Source: Heliocidaris tuberculata
Lineage: Eukaryota > Echinodermata > Echinoidea > Camarodonta > Echinometridae
DNA: 64,000 nt
Assembly (NCBI GenBank): GCA_025618425.1
Contig: CM046837.1
Location: forward strand, 23,239,488-23,303,487
Direction of reading: 5' to 3'
In this document: in pieces, positions 46,510 through 58,729 of the stretch
How positions within the stretch are numbered: position 1 is the stretch's first letter
Layout of the letters: each line of letters opens with the position of its first letter
Made by a program: the position numbers and the translations under genes
Notes under the pieces: model-generated
Databases searched by the model: none
What the model was told of the DNA's origin: nothing
The model's input: only the letters and a program-made list of their open reading frames with translations

Positions 46510-46796
46510 TGGGGGTAACCTCGCTAGTCATAAGGACCGCTATTCATAAGGACCACTTATTCATAAGGACCGCTATCCATAAGGCGTGACTAAATGAATA
46601 GCGGTTTTGTATGAATAGCGGTCCTTCTACATAGCTAACACACCATAGACAAATTACCTCGCTATTCATAAGGACTTCCCTTCATAAGGACCACTATTCA
46701 TAACTATTCATAAGGACCGCTATTCATAACGTGTGTTAAATGAATAGCGGTTTTCTATGAATAGCGGTCCTTATGAACAGCGAGTGGACCCCAATT
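46510..46796. mobile_element. MITE of GGTCCTTATGAATAGCG motifs, inverted copy
   Basis: It begins GGGGTAACCTCGCTAGTC and ends CAGCGAGTGGACCCC. The whole is the reverse complement of the 12,398-12,652 copy, with an extra motif unit. Confidence 0.75.
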
Positions 46797-46825
46797 AGAT
46801 AGTATATAGTGATGAGATAGACATA

Positions 46826-48457
46826 CAGTGCGTCCCAAAAAAAACGAAACCCTATAAAACAAAGGGTTATTGTGACCACACTATGTGCTCTATGACAATA
46901 ACTATCTTTTTTCCATAAACTAGGAGTATTATGCTTTTAAAGGGAAATCCAACCTTTATAACAAGTTGCTTTGAAAGAAAGATGAAAAATCAGAGAAGCA
47001 GATTGGTGAAAGGTTTGAACAAAATCCGACAAGCAATAAGAAAGTTATGAATTTTTGAAAGTTGTAATCACTATGCATATGGGAATTTCAAATTGGCCGA
47101 ATAGGTAATGTCACTGTGATGTAGCTGTGGACAACTCCCCCATTCGCTCTAACACACAAAATGACTAAAATGTCACCTTTTTTCAAAATGCATTACTCAG
47201 TAGGATCTTTTCGTTCATGAGGACCTATAATAATATGCTATCTCCAATATATTTTTAGTACTGCCCCGAGGGTAAAAGCGCCTCGAAGAAAACCGCAAAT
47301 TAATGATATTTTTGTGTACGACAAAATGGGAGAGTTGTCCACAAAAATGTCACAATTGACTCACCAAATTGCCAATTTGAGATTCTCATAGATGTAGTGA
47401 TCTCATTTTTCAAACATCCATAACTTTCGTATTCCTTGTCCTATTTCTTTCAAACTTTCACCATCCTGTTTTTCTTATTTTTCTGCTTTCACACAAATCA
47501 TCTTGTTATCAAGGTTGGATTTCCCTTTAAATGATACCTCGATGGTATCCATCCGTACATGCTTTACCGAGCAGCAGCATTTTGAAAATGACATGTAAAA
47601 TCTCAGTTGTGCCGGATTTGGGTAAAACCATGAAAATGTTAGGATCACATGCGATCATGACCCAAATGCAACATGACTTTTGAAACATGAGAAGACTGTT
47701 TTCATCTGTTTCTTTCAATAATAAGGGTAAGGATAATGCCCTTATCATAAAATAAAGGATGGTCAATGTTAGGGGTAAAGAAAGTGCATGTTTTTGTATT
47801 GAAATGGTACCTGCAATTGATATGAAAAACAATTTTTTTTTTTGCATTTTTCTGAACTGAAATTTCTTTTAAGATCAAAGCGGACAGAAGGGTGATATTT
47901 TTCATAAAAGTAAAGTAAATGACACTTTCCATTGTCATCAAATGAAAATACAAGGTAGAAAGGTCAGTAAGGCAGAGAAAATATCAGTATTATGGCAATT
48001 TCCCACCTCAGGAGGGGCACCTTTTCCATCACAGGAAGGACACCATTTCTTCTTTTAACGGATATTTATTGATATTGGAAATTAGGGGGTATATGCCCCT
48101 GCTGCCACTGGAAATTGGTTATTGACCCGTGTTTTATAAATTTCTGATTGAATGTTTGCCATCACACAATGGAATTTCACGTATAATATCTCTTAAAGCT
48201 GGTATTTCAGTTTAGTAATTTTGCAAGTGATCCTAACGTTTTCACGGTTTTACCCAAATCTGGCACAACTGAGTTTTTACATTTCATTTTCAAAATGCTG
48301 CTACTTAGTAAAGCATGTATGGATGGATGCCATCAATATATCATTTAAAAGCATAATACTTCTAGTTTATGGAAAATTGATAATTACTGTCATAGAACAC
48401 ATAGTGTGGTCACAAAAACCCTTTGTTTTAGGGTTTCGTTTTTTCTGGGACGCACTG
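46826..48457. mobile_element. Tc1/mariner-type MITE interrupted by a second MITE
   Basis: TA at 46,824-46,825 and 48,458-48,459. Ends CAGTGCGTCCCAAAAAAAAC and complement. Without the nested 586-bp element plus one TTAA it would be about 1042 bp, matching the 1039-bp copy at 29,497. The interior (GCAATTTCCCACCTCAGGAG) is in the opposite orientation to that copy. It is embedded in GATA-rich DNA. Confidence 0.85.
46941..47526. mobile_element. TTAA-flanked palindromic MITE nested in the Tc1-type MITE
   Basis: TTAA at 46,937-46,940 and 47,527-47,530. Ends AGGGAAATCCAACCTT and AAGGTTGGATTTCCCT are exact complements. Inner arms include AAGAAAGTTATGAATTTTTGA and its diverged complement. The undisturbed target, GCTTTTAAATGATACC, is preserved in the copy at 29,497-30,535. 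Confidence 0.9.
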
Positions 48458-48509
48458 TATAGATAGATATGTAGAAAGACAGATAGATAGACTAATGTAT
48501 TAATTAAGC

Positions 48510-50795
48510 CTCCACCATTGAAATTGGAAATAAAGACAAGGAAGATCTACAGCATCGACATCGAAGCCTTTTTCAGTGACATCCTCAAGTCAGATCTGTA
48601 CTCTTCTCCAAGCCCAGACCTGAATGAGCGAGTTGGTCAGTTTAACAAAACTCTATCCTTGCTTCTAGATAAGCATGCTCCGGAAGTCACTAGAACTGTT
48701 AGATATCGTCCAGACACACCATGGTTCACAGATGAACTTAGAGAATTGAAGCAAAAACTTCGTGCTCTCGAACGGAAAGCTTTCTCTCGGTGTGGTCTTG
48801 AAATTGATCGGCAAATTTATGTGAAAGCGTCTCATCACTATAATAATCAACTCACTTCAGCCAAACGAGTTTATCATCGTAATCAACTGAAAAATTGTTC
48901 TCCTCGAGATCTCTTCAGGAAGGTTGATCACCTGTTACGACCCCAGTTAAAAACCTTACCAAACAATATCAGTTTTGATATATCTCTACCACAGCGTTTC
49001 TTGAGATATTTTGCAGAGAAAGTTCGGTCAATCACTGATGAATTACAGTCATCAGCGGCTGATAATAGTAGGGAATTTCCTGAGAAACTTGCAACCTCAT
49101 CATTCAGCAAATTCAAATCAGTGTCTGAAGATGAGGTTGCCAAGTTCATTACTACTTCTTCTTCCAACATGTGAACTTGACCCTGTCCCAACTTCATTTC
49201 TGAAAAAATTTCGTGAAGAATTATTATCATTTATGACACAGGTCATTAATGATTCTTTCATGACTGGTTCTTTCCCAGAAGGTTTCAAGCATGCAAATGT
49301 TATTCCTAGACTGAAGGGTTCGGCTACTGATGTTGAAGATCTGAAAGGTTATCGTCCGATTGCAAACTTGAGGTATTTTGGCAAACTCTTAGAAAGAATA
49401 GCTTCATTCCAACTTCAACAGTACCTGAACACATTCAGTTTATACGCAAAGTCACAATCTGGTTACCGCTCGTTTCATAGCGTCGAAACAGCTCTTCTGC
49501 GAGTAACGGATGACATTCTTCTATCTCTAGACAAAGGAGAAGAAGTCATCCTTGTGCTGCTAGATTTTTCTTGCGCGTTTGATACTATTAAGCATGACAT
49601 CTTGTTGAAACGTCTGAGACTTCGTTTTGGTATAAGTGGTCAAGCACTCGCTTGGATAGAGTCGTATCTGTTTCGGCGCACTCACACTGTAATTATTGGA
49701 AATGAGCGGTCATCCACAGAAATCATCCCTCAAGGGGTTCCTCAAGGGTCCGTATTGGGCCCAATCCTATTTACCCTCTATACCTCTCCCTTAGAAGATA
49801 TTATTGATACTCACAAAATTCATAAGATGTTCTATGCAGATGACACACAACTGTACATTTCATTTAAGAGAACTGATAATGTTAATGTCACTTCACAGAT
49901 ATCAGAGTGTGTGCAATCAATCAAAGAGTGGTCTCAGGTAAATGGTTTAAAGCTCAATGATACAAAGACTGAGTTTCTTCATCTTTCTTCACGCCATAGG
50001 TCAAGCAACCTCATATCAACATTGAACATAAATGGTACAATTGTTCATGCAACCAGAACTTGCAGAAATTTAGGTGCTATTTTTGATGATAAGTTCACAT
50101 TTGAAAATTTTGTCTCACAAAAGTGTCGCTCAGCTTCATTTGGATTATACAAAATAGGTAAAATTTGCAATTTTTTAGACAAACCAACCACTGAACGATT
50201 AATTCATGCTTTTGTTATGTGCCATTTTGATTTCTGTAATAGTTTACTTTCTGGTCTCCCTTCTTCTCAAATTCAAAGACTACAACTCCTTCAAAATTCT
50301 GCAGCCCGACTTGTTACACGCACGAAGAAACATGAATCAATAACTCCAGTCTTAAGAGATCTACACTGGTTGCCCATCAAGTCCCGTATCCAATTTAAAA
50401 TACTTATGTTAACCTACCAATGTTTACATCAGCTGGCTCCTACTTATCTCTCTGAAGTACTAACTCCATATAAACCCGATAGAATGTTACGTTCCAGTTC
50501 CAAGTCCCTGCTCTGCGTTCCACAAATAATGACAAAATCATACGGGGAAAGGTCTTTTACACATTCTGCCGCTCTTTTGTGGAACAAGTTGCCTGAATAT
50601 CTGAAAAGTATAAATTCCTATGAAAACTTCATTAATTCTCTAAAGACATACCTTTTCACCACTTTATAGTAATTCAGAATCATGAACCCAGTGCATCTTT
50701 CCTTTCTTTCCTCTCCTAAAGTGCATAGAGACATGCAATTTTGCTTATGTGTAATGCGCTATATAAAAATGTTTGATTATTATTATTATTAGACA
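48510..50795 (+). mobile_element. 5'-truncated CR1/L2-type non-LTR retrotransposon
   Basis: The copy begins near the end of the endonuclease-to-RT linker, so the endonuclease domain is lost, as usual for LINEs cut short during reverse transcription. It runs through the RT and C-terminal region to GCGCTATATAAAAATG and a (ATT)n tail at about 50,775-50,793. Both flanks are GATA-rich, so it landed in the microsatellite. The coding frame is nearly intact. Confidence 0.85.
48518..50669 (+). pseudogene. LINE reverse transcriptase ORF, one frameshift
   Basis: It encodes the RT of a CR1/L2-like LINE, which primes on nicked genomic DNA. The first part (48,518-49,174) covers the linker with SIDIEAFFSDI. 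The frame then shifts near 49,165-49,172 and continues to TAA at 50,667-50,669. Visible RT motifs: YRPIANL, the fingers YRSFHSVETALL, motif A LLDFSCAFDT with its catalytic Asp, motif B QGVPQGSVLGPILF, and motif C FYADD at 49,830-49,844 with both catalytic Asp residues. The C-terminal part holds LHWLPIKSRI and the LWNKLPEYLK block typical of CR1/L2 elements. Catalytic residues are intact. Damage consists of the missing 5' end and the single frameshift, so it is recent but inactive. Confidence 0.85.
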
Positions 50796-50989
50796 TTGAT
50801 TAGACATATAGATGATAGACAGATATAGATAGATAAAGAAATGAATATCTAAAGTTTTATTTCAACAAGCCAGAATGCGCTCTTCCGGTGATCAAGGTGG
50901 TGGAAATAAGCTGTGGCATTTTTTTTTTTTTAACAGGGTTTAAGGAAATCATTTGTCGGTTCATGGCGTTTTGTATCGTTAGACAGGCA

Positions 50990-51160
50990 GATAACGATAA
51001 TGGAAGTCTTTTGATGCAGAGAGGGGAAATATAAAAAGAGAGAGAAAAGGGGGAATGAAGGGAAAGAGAGGAAAGAGAAAGAGAGAGAGAAAGAAAGAGA
51101 GGGGAATAGAAAGATAGAGAGAGAAAGAAAGAAAGAGGGAGAGAGAGAGAAAAAAACCTT
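50990..51160. repeat. GA-rich tract
   Basis: GAGAGA/GAAAGA simple sequence following the LINE and the remaining GATA text. Confidence 0.8.
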
Positions 51161-52070
51161 GATAAATGGCGCTTTTTATATAACACCTGTATTAATGCGT
51201 AAATCCGCTACTGCGTTAATCCCCGAGAAATTACTTTTTTTCAAGCCGTGGTCATACTTCCTTTGACCGTTCACCCAAAGTCTCCTCAAGCCCGAAGTAA
51301 AAAAAAAAAACCCCGCGAAATATAGCAAATATCTACCAATAGCTCACCTGTCGCTAAGCCGATCAACCTGGCCTAAAGCTACCTCGGAAATCCGATGGTC
51401 AACGACTTACCGCGGCTTTTTTTTTTTTTTTTTTTTTTTTTACCTTAACCGTTCTCTGAAAACTTTACTCAAGGGGATATTGTTTTTACTTTGTTCTTTC
51501 TTCTTTTCCTTCCATGTTTTCCTTGTTCGTTTTTGTTCCGAAAGCTTTTGAATGAATTTGCCAAAAAAATTGCCTAATAACCCACGGCACCTATAGGCCC
51601 TTATATTGGTTTAAACGTTTTACAAAGTAACACACTATAACTTGTATGACCGATCTTCTTGCCTGATTTAAATGAATTTTAAAATAAATAGGAAAACAGA
51701 ACTGTAGGCATCATTCATTTAGAAAATAAATGTTTTTAGGCATCATTGCATGCAGTATGTATTTAATTTATTAGGAGATACGACATACATTAGCTGTAAA
51801 GTACGTCATACTTTTAAGAGGGAAATTAGATTTATATAATCTTAATTATTCATTTACGTCGATGTTAACAAAAAACAGTCAAAATATATGTTTCTTTTCG
51901 AGCAGCCTTTCGTGCCGTATAGATCCACTGCAGTTGTATTGGTTCTTTTTTTCATGGCGTTCAAACAGGATGGGGGGGGGGGGGCGTTCGCTTCTGACAT
52001 CCTATATTGAATACGCCACTGCCCAAGAGCACACTGTTTTATATTCAGGTTATCGCGAGCGGGTGCTCCG
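51161..52070. other. Non-coding stretch
   Basis: No gene is seen. Poly-T at 51,418-51,440 and poly-G at about 51,972-51,983. 51,235-51,415 is GC-richer and non-repetitive, possibly regulatory, but nothing specific is recognised. Confidence 0.4.
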
Positions 52071-52071
52071 A

Positions 52072-52210
52072 CATATGTTCAGGCGACATTATTGCTCCGG
52101 GTTTTATTTCGTCAAAAGATTTAGAGACAGGGGGATAGGTATAGTGTTTGGTAAGTGAATGTTAGGAACTCGGTTGGATGTAGGATATCTGTCGCCGGAG
52201 CATGTATCGT
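52072..52210. repeat. Diverged copy of the TTGCTCC element
   Basis: GGCGACATTATTGCTCCGGG at the left and GTCGCCGGAGCATGTATCG at the right form the inverted ends. The telomere-like middle has decayed. Confidence 0.5.
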
Positions 52211-52599
52211 ACAACATTTTGGATGTGAAAAGGGCCCGTTGTCTTTAACGGTCAAACTTGAACTTGGGCGACGCTTCACCTGGAAGTTCGAGGGGTCAAG
52301 ACGACAGGTCACTCGTTGGTCAGTAGGTCAGTAGATCGCACTGGACATTAGCTTGACTGGTCTGACCATTACATACAACATGTATAGTGCACGGAACAGA
52401 GACCATCGAACAAAGCGCTATTACGGGCGCACGCCAGTGATTACTCCACCATATAGGGTCATCTGCAAATATGAGAAATCTCCAAAAAAATCATGAACAA
52501 CAGTAAAAAACGGCGTCATGTGAATTAAACATGTACCTCAGCTATCATCCAATCTCCTTTTTAAAAAAGGGTATGAAGTGGTGTTTTGCAGCACTTTTC

Positions 52600-52688
52600 T
52601 CTTATTGTCCTCCCTCCATCTATTTTACTCTTTCTTCTTTCTCTCCTTCATCTCAACCCCTTCTCCCTTCTGTCTGTCTTTCCATCTG

Positions 52689-52725
<37 letters not shown>

Positions 52726-52750
52726 TCTCCCTCTATCTGTATCTCTCTCA
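52600..52750. repeat. CT-rich tract with a CT microsatellite
   Basis: CTCTCT run at about 52,690-52,735. Surrounding open frames are Ser/Leu-rich artefacts. Confidence 0.85.
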
Positions 52751-53700
52751 TTATTCTACCCTTTTACAACCTACCTCAAAATATATACTGAAAAATAATC
52801 CGTCAAGAAAAGACAAATCCTCTGATAATTATTCACAAAGTGAATCACTGTATTTTAGAAAGATGCAATCATTTTACGCCATATCATCCACCCACTCCTT
52901 TCTGAGAAAAAGGAGAGAAATTATAAATTTCAAATCATAATGCCACGAATTAAAAGCTTTTACAGTAATGAAGTTCTGAAAGCATGATTTCACTTTACAA
53001 CGTTAACACTTCCTTCGGGAATTGCAGGTTTCATTGTGCCATTGAAATGATTGCCGCCGAAAAAAGGGCCTTATATCAAATTATGTCAAGCAGCCCTTTA
53101 TTTACTAAATTGTACAATTTTGTGATTGCAATGGCCTCTTTATTTTATCATAAATCAGATGGGAATTGACAGAACATTAGAATGGGCTATTTCGCATAGG
53201 CGTCTACAGCTACATACAACTCGTTCTTCTCTTCCTATTCTCGTTTTTCTTCATTTTTTTCATGTTTTTAATTCTAAATGACATGACTTACTGTTATAAT
53301 CACATCGACTTGTATAAATCTTGCTTTGTCAGATCATTTTGTATTTAAAACAGTTGTGGTATTTCTAAGTATTTCAAAATTATCATGGATATTATATCTA
53401 TTTTAGCAGCTTTATTACATATTCACTTATTACAAAATAGTTCCAGAATTGTCATCAGCACTGCAGTACTGATTATATTCGAAGCAGTATTTGGGGTTCA
53501 TAATTTGAAAAATTGAGAAGTGAGTTTTAGAGAGGTTTTTAAAAACGTTTTCAAGTACATATGTATTCACCATGTTTATTTAGTTTGATGAGCTGTTAAC
53601 CGATGAACCGGAAAAAAAGTGTATCCCCTTTTTGTCCTACTCTACTCTTCCCCACCTGCTAACTTTGCGCTTACTTCATGTTTAAACAAAAGCTTTGATC
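52751..53700. other. Non-coding stretch
   Basis: No gene is recognised in this AT-rich sequence. Confidence 0.4.
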
Positions 53701-53702
53701 AT

Positions 53703-53758
<56 letters not shown>

Positions 53759-53759
53759 T
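53703..53759. repeat. CA / TA microsatellite
   Basis: CA repeats followed by ATATAT, just outside the large inverted repeat. The far side (55,721-55,732) is also TA-rich. Confidence 0.9.
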
Positions 53760-53846
53760 GTAAGAAATGTTCCTCGAACACAACGCTGGTGGTCACTCAT
53801 AGTTGTTTTAGTGGAAGGTATAATGAAAGAAATGTCACTATGAGAC

Positions 53847-53910
53847 GGTCGTAGCTTTTATTGTCCTCCTTTATTTGTCAAGCTTTCGATCAATGATCTT
53901 CATCAGGACT
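53847..53910 (-). ncRNA. Hammerhead-ribozyme-like motif, left arm
   Basis: Minus-strand mirror of the motif described at 55,631-55,699, with the same core bases (complement of CTGATGA at 53,900-53,906 and of GAAA at 53,884-53,887). Confidence 0.3.
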
Positions 53911-54080
53911 GTATAAAAACACAAAATGATGGCTGACATTTACATCGGAATAAACATTTCAAATTCTTACAATGGTTAAGTACTAATCATTATAATCATA
54001 ATAATATTAATTATGTTGTTTATTATTATAATGATTATCATTATCATTATTGTTATTGTTATGTCTGTTATTATTATTAT

Positions 54081-54133
<53 letters not shown>

Positions 54134-54606
54134 TATTATTAACATCATCATTATTATACATTTGCATATTTTTTAAAAGAATAAATCAATATGTGAAAAG
54201 ATACTTGCATGTTTATATTTACAAATCTATTTCTGTAAATAACATTTCTATGAATATTTGCAAACAATATAGATAATGAGTGTGAATGATTACCATGTGG
54301 ACAAGGTTGTCGTGGTGACTAGTCGGTGTTGCTTTTTAAGGAGACATGGGCTTCTTTGGGGATCTATATGAGAAGTACACAACCTGTTAGCTTCACTTGT
54401 TTCAATATATACAAGTTTGCATTTGCATTAATTGCGTGGATATATAGCATGATACAATATAGTATGATACAACACAATATAAATAATACAACACAATATA
54501 GTGTAATAAAGTATAGTGTAATGTAATACAATATAGTACAGACATAGCATAGTGTAATGTGGAACGAGAGGGAGAGGCAGAGAGGGGGCAGAGGAGTCCA
54601 GACAGA

Positions 54607-54638
<32 letters not shown>

Positions 54639-55367
54639 AAGGAGGGATAGGAGCGAGAGTGGAGTAGGACTGAAGGTGTGATAATATGGACACGTTATAA
54701 GAATATATGACCTAGTGAAGTACGTATTATACACACACATACATATAGAGTCCATGGGGGGGGGGGGTTCATTCTGATAAAAATGTATTAGCGTCTGTGG
54801 TAACGGGGAATCACACTTTATTATCACACCTTCAGTCCTACTCCACTCTCGCTCCTATCCCTCCTCCCCCCCCCCCCTCTCTCTCTCTCTCTCTTCTGTC
54901 TGGACTCCTCTGCCCCCTCTCTGCCTCTCCCTCTCGTTCCACATTACACTATGCTATGTCTGTACTATATTGTATTACATTACACTATACTTTATTACAC
55001 TATATTGTGTTGTATTATTTATATTGTGTTGTATCATACTATATTGTATCATGCTATATATCCACGCAATTAATGCAAATGCAAACTTGTATATATTGAA
55101 ACAAGTGAAGCTAACAGGTTGTGTACTTCTCATATAGATCCCCAAAGAAGCCCATGTCTCCTTAAAAAGCAACACCGACTAGTCACCACGACAACCTTGT
55201 CCACATGGTAATCATTCACACTCATTATCTATATTGTTTGCAAATATTCATAGAAATATTATTTACAGAAATAGATTTGTAAATATAGACATGCAAGTAT
55301 CTTTTCACATATTGATTTATTCTTTTAAGAAATATGCAAATGTATAATAATGATGATGTTAATAATA

Positions 55368-55477
<110 letters not shown>

Positions 55478-55630
55478 GACATAACAATAACAATAACGAT
55501 AATGATAATCATTATAATAATAAACAACATAATTAATATTATTATGATTATAATGATTAGTACTTAACCATTGTTATAATTTGAAATGTTAATTCCGATG
55601 TAAATGTCAGCCATCATTTTGTGTTTTTAT

Positions 55631-55699
55631 ACAGTCCTGATGAAGATCATTGATCGAAAGCTTGACAAATAAAGGAGGACAATAAAAGCTACGACCGTC
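55631..55699 (+). ncRNA. Hammerhead-ribozyme-like motif, right arm
   Basis: CTGATGA (55,637-55,643) is followed by a GATC-ATT-GATC hairpin, GAAA (55,656-55,659), GCTT pairing with AAGC (55,686-55,689), then TA. ACAGTC before the core can pair with GACCGT after it, with one mismatch. This is the order of elements in a hammerhead: stem I, CUGANGA, stem II, GAAA, stem III, UH, stem I. Two extra bases (an A before stem II and a C after TA) and a long stem III loop depart from the consensus, so activity is doubtful. Hammerheads are known in Penelope-like elements. Confidence 0.35.
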
Positions 55700-55779
55700 T
55701 CATAGTGACATTTCTTTCATTATATATATATATATTTATTTATTCATATATTATGCTTGATGGTTGATTCAGACAGAAT

Positions 55780-55845
55780 CAGGGTTCAGGGGCGCATCCA
55801 GGATCCTGTAAAGGGGGTGGGGGGGGGGGGGGCATACGAACACTG
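55780..55845 (+). repeat. GGGGCGCATCCAGG fragment with poly-G
   Basis: GGTTCAGGGGCGCATCCAGG followed by GATCCTG and a G run. This matches the edge of other TCCAGGAT elements in the window. Confidence 0.45.
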
Positions 55846-56985
55846 CACTACTGATTACACTCATAAACTCGATAAGCCTTTCATCAACTTCGTTTCTTCT
55901 GTTGTTGTTACTGTTATTATTAATATTCAATACAAGTTCAGTAACTATGATGAAACGCTCAACAAAGCATAGAAGCTCTGCACCAGCAGACTACGTCTTT
56001 CGTTTCACAAATTGAATAAGGACCACCTACTGCCCGGGAGTTTTGAGCCGCCCTAGGTGCTAGGGAGTTTTAACAGCGCCAGTAATGGAAGGGTCAATGT
56101 TACAGCAAGGTTAATAGGGGAGTGTTTTATCTCTTGCTTTGATACGAGTATTATCGATTTTGTGGAGACGAGGGTGTCAGCTTGCTGGTAATAGACAAAA
56201 CGGCGGTCACGTTCGCGCAAGTTGCAGCGGTCTCTCTTCAATACAATCTATCACTGATGCAATATACACTCTTTGTTTTGTAGCCTTGATTTTATCACTT
56301 CGTCTCTTGTCAGATCAGTTTATCTTCCTTTTTAAAGAGCCTGAATAATTTATTCTCGATGCGACAGTACTTTGTCACTTTCCCCGGCGCGTCAAAGATC
56401 GTTAGTCATTTTGATTCTGGGCGTGAGGCTGGTAACCGATAAATCGATTTGAAACGTGTGTCTCCTATGCGTTTTCACGACCCGGTTGCACCCGTGAAGC
56501 GCGCATGCGTATTTCGATATTGTCTACTAGTACTAACAACACCTTTTAAAGCCAAAAGTTGAATTGTCATAATATTAATCCAATACAGGGTGATCTGTTT
56601 CATATTTTTAGATTCAGACAACTTCTTTGAAACCATACAAAATCGGGTCTACAGGAGCTACAAAAACTGAGAGGAAGACAAAGGTATATCGCGTTAGATT
56701 GTCGAAATTCTACGCGTTGAATGCGCACACAAAAAAGTTTCTGATCAAAGCAGTAGATCTTTTTCTTCTTATTTCTTGGACAGCTGCTTGAAAGTATGAC
56801 AAAACTTTTGAACATGCACCCCTTTATACGATGACATGATACAGGTTTCAAGTAAAAGTGTATGCACCAATTTGGCCCCTACTTATGATTGTCAAATTAC
56901 ATGTACTTAAGTACTGTTTCAAGTCTCGATCTAGACACCCCTCTAAAGTTTATTGTAGACACATAGGATTTACATAAGAAACACG
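55846..56985. other. Non-coding stretch, GC-richer around 56,380-56,520
   Basis: No gene is recognised. The patch with CCCGGCGCGTCAAAG and GAAGCGCGCATGCG has a few CpGs and could be regulatory, but nothing specific supports that. Confidence 0.35.
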
Positions 56986-57095
56986 ATGATGATGATGGTG
57001 GTGGCGATGACGACGATGATGATGACGATTATCATGATGATAGTGACAACCATGATGATGACGATGCTGATCATGGTGACGATGATGATAATTTA
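56985..57095. repeat. GATGAT / GACGAT triplet tract
   Basis: Imperfect GAT, GAC and GGT triplets. Confidence 0.85.
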
Positions 57096-58205
57096 AATCA
57101 AAAGAACTCGCCCTTCTCTTCAATTAGTAAAGTTATTATTAATATTCTTGCTATTTCTTGGTTTATGAGACATAACTTACATAATTTATAAACAGTGTGA
57201 AATTCGATGTAAACGAAAGTACGACCAAAAATTTCTCCTTATCATGCAGTATAGCATAATGCCACCTGCCGGTACAGTAGGCATGTGCAATACTTCTTTG
57301 ACATCTACTCTAGATCAATCCTACTTCCCCCTTCCGAATTTGGTCTATCCAAATGATTGCTTAAACCCTTCTTGCGCACCTTCTACAGAAAAGGGTTTCT
57401 CACCATTTATCATGATGCTTCATTAATTTTTCATATCTTTGTAAATCCGTATATTACATGCTCCGTGTAAGTCATTTTCATTTGAAAAAAAAAGACTCAG
57501 ATATGATTTACTTTGCCTTTTGCGGGAGCCATATCTTGAGAGACTTTTTCAAGTAACCTTTTATTTTTATTTCCTCCCTTTTTTAGACATAAGCAGAAAA
57601 ATATATAGGCCCACCGGCCTTTAACAAGTATATAAGTTTTTTAATCAACCCTATAGAAACATGTTATTATCTGTACGGACGAATTGTTTTCAAAGTAGAT
57701 ATCACGACTTACAGATTACATGTCATACAAAATAGGATTAAGTAGAATTAGCCCTATATCCTCTCATTGTATTTTACCCCATTTAGCTCATGAATAAGAA
57801 ACTAGATATGATTGAACCTCAGGGCTCTTATCCTTACCCTTTTTATTCAAATTTATCTCTCAAAACGTAGCGATTTGATTTTTGAGGCGTTGATTCACTT
57901 TATAAAACTGCAGGTCAGAACTGCCATTATGAATTAAACATTCTTTAAGAACTGATCAAGGTTCTGCAAATTAATCTTGCTTTAACGGATACGTACACGG
58001 TATACATTAAGTTTACCATATACACAGATCTATTTAGCGATGGGTAAAAGAAAAAAAAAACTTTTGTTCAAAATGGTTAATGCTACTGCGCCATAATTTT
58101 TTTAAAACCTAAAAAGAAAAGGAAAGGAAAAACAAACCTTGGGGCATATTACTCTTCCATCTTTTGAAGCCCATTTCGTATTTCAGCGGTCCGATTTAAT
58201 TTGTC
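57096..58205. other. Non-coding stretch
   Basis: No gene is recognised. Confidence 0.4.
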
Positions 58206-58220
58206 ATCACCCTCACTTAA

Positions 58221-58714
58221 AGGGGAAGTTCACCCCGAAGATTACTTGAGTTTAAAAAATGCAGAAAAAATAAAGAAAAATATTGGCGAAAGTTTGGACA
58301 AAATCCGTTAAAGAATAACGGAGTTATGGACTTTTGAAGTTTTGATTTTGTGACGTCACATGCGAGCAGCTCCTCCATTATGTAATGTGATAAATATTCC
58401 ATAAAATACAGTTTTCTCAGAAAATTTAGAATATTTTCGTCTGTGCATTTGATATATTGTCAGAAATGTTATTCAATACTAGATTCTGAAAAGAAGCAAT
58501 ATTAATTTATCGTGGAACGTAAAAAAAAATGTGAATATATGGAATATTTATTACATGACCAATGGGCAGCTGCTCGCATGTGACGTCACGAATCCAAAAC
58601 TTTAAATAGTCATAACTCTTTTATTATTTGACCGATTTTCATCAAACCTTCGCCAATATTTTTCTTTATTTTTTCTGCATTTTTTAAACTCAAGTAATCT
58701 TCGGGGTGAACTTT
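58221..58714. mobile_element. Palindromic MITE (AGGGGAAGTTCACC ends)
   Basis: The left end AGGGGAAGTTCACCCCGAAG is mirrored at the right (CTTCGGGGTGAACTTTCCC). Pairing continues past ATTACTTGAGTTTAAAAAATG and AATATTGGCGAAAGTTTG. The innermost arms include a GTGACGTCAC-type CRE-like palindrome near 58,350 and 58,581. The flanks carry an 11-bp direct repeat CCCTCACTTAA (58,210-58,220 and 58,715-58,725) rather than a plain TTAA. Confidence 0.85.
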
Positions 58715-58729
58715 CCCTCACTTAACCTT

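Noticed and set aside
54364..55099. Mirror-image open frames of about 100-140 codons on opposite strands
   Set aside because: They are the two arms of the inverted repeat read in opposite directions, with low-complexity content.
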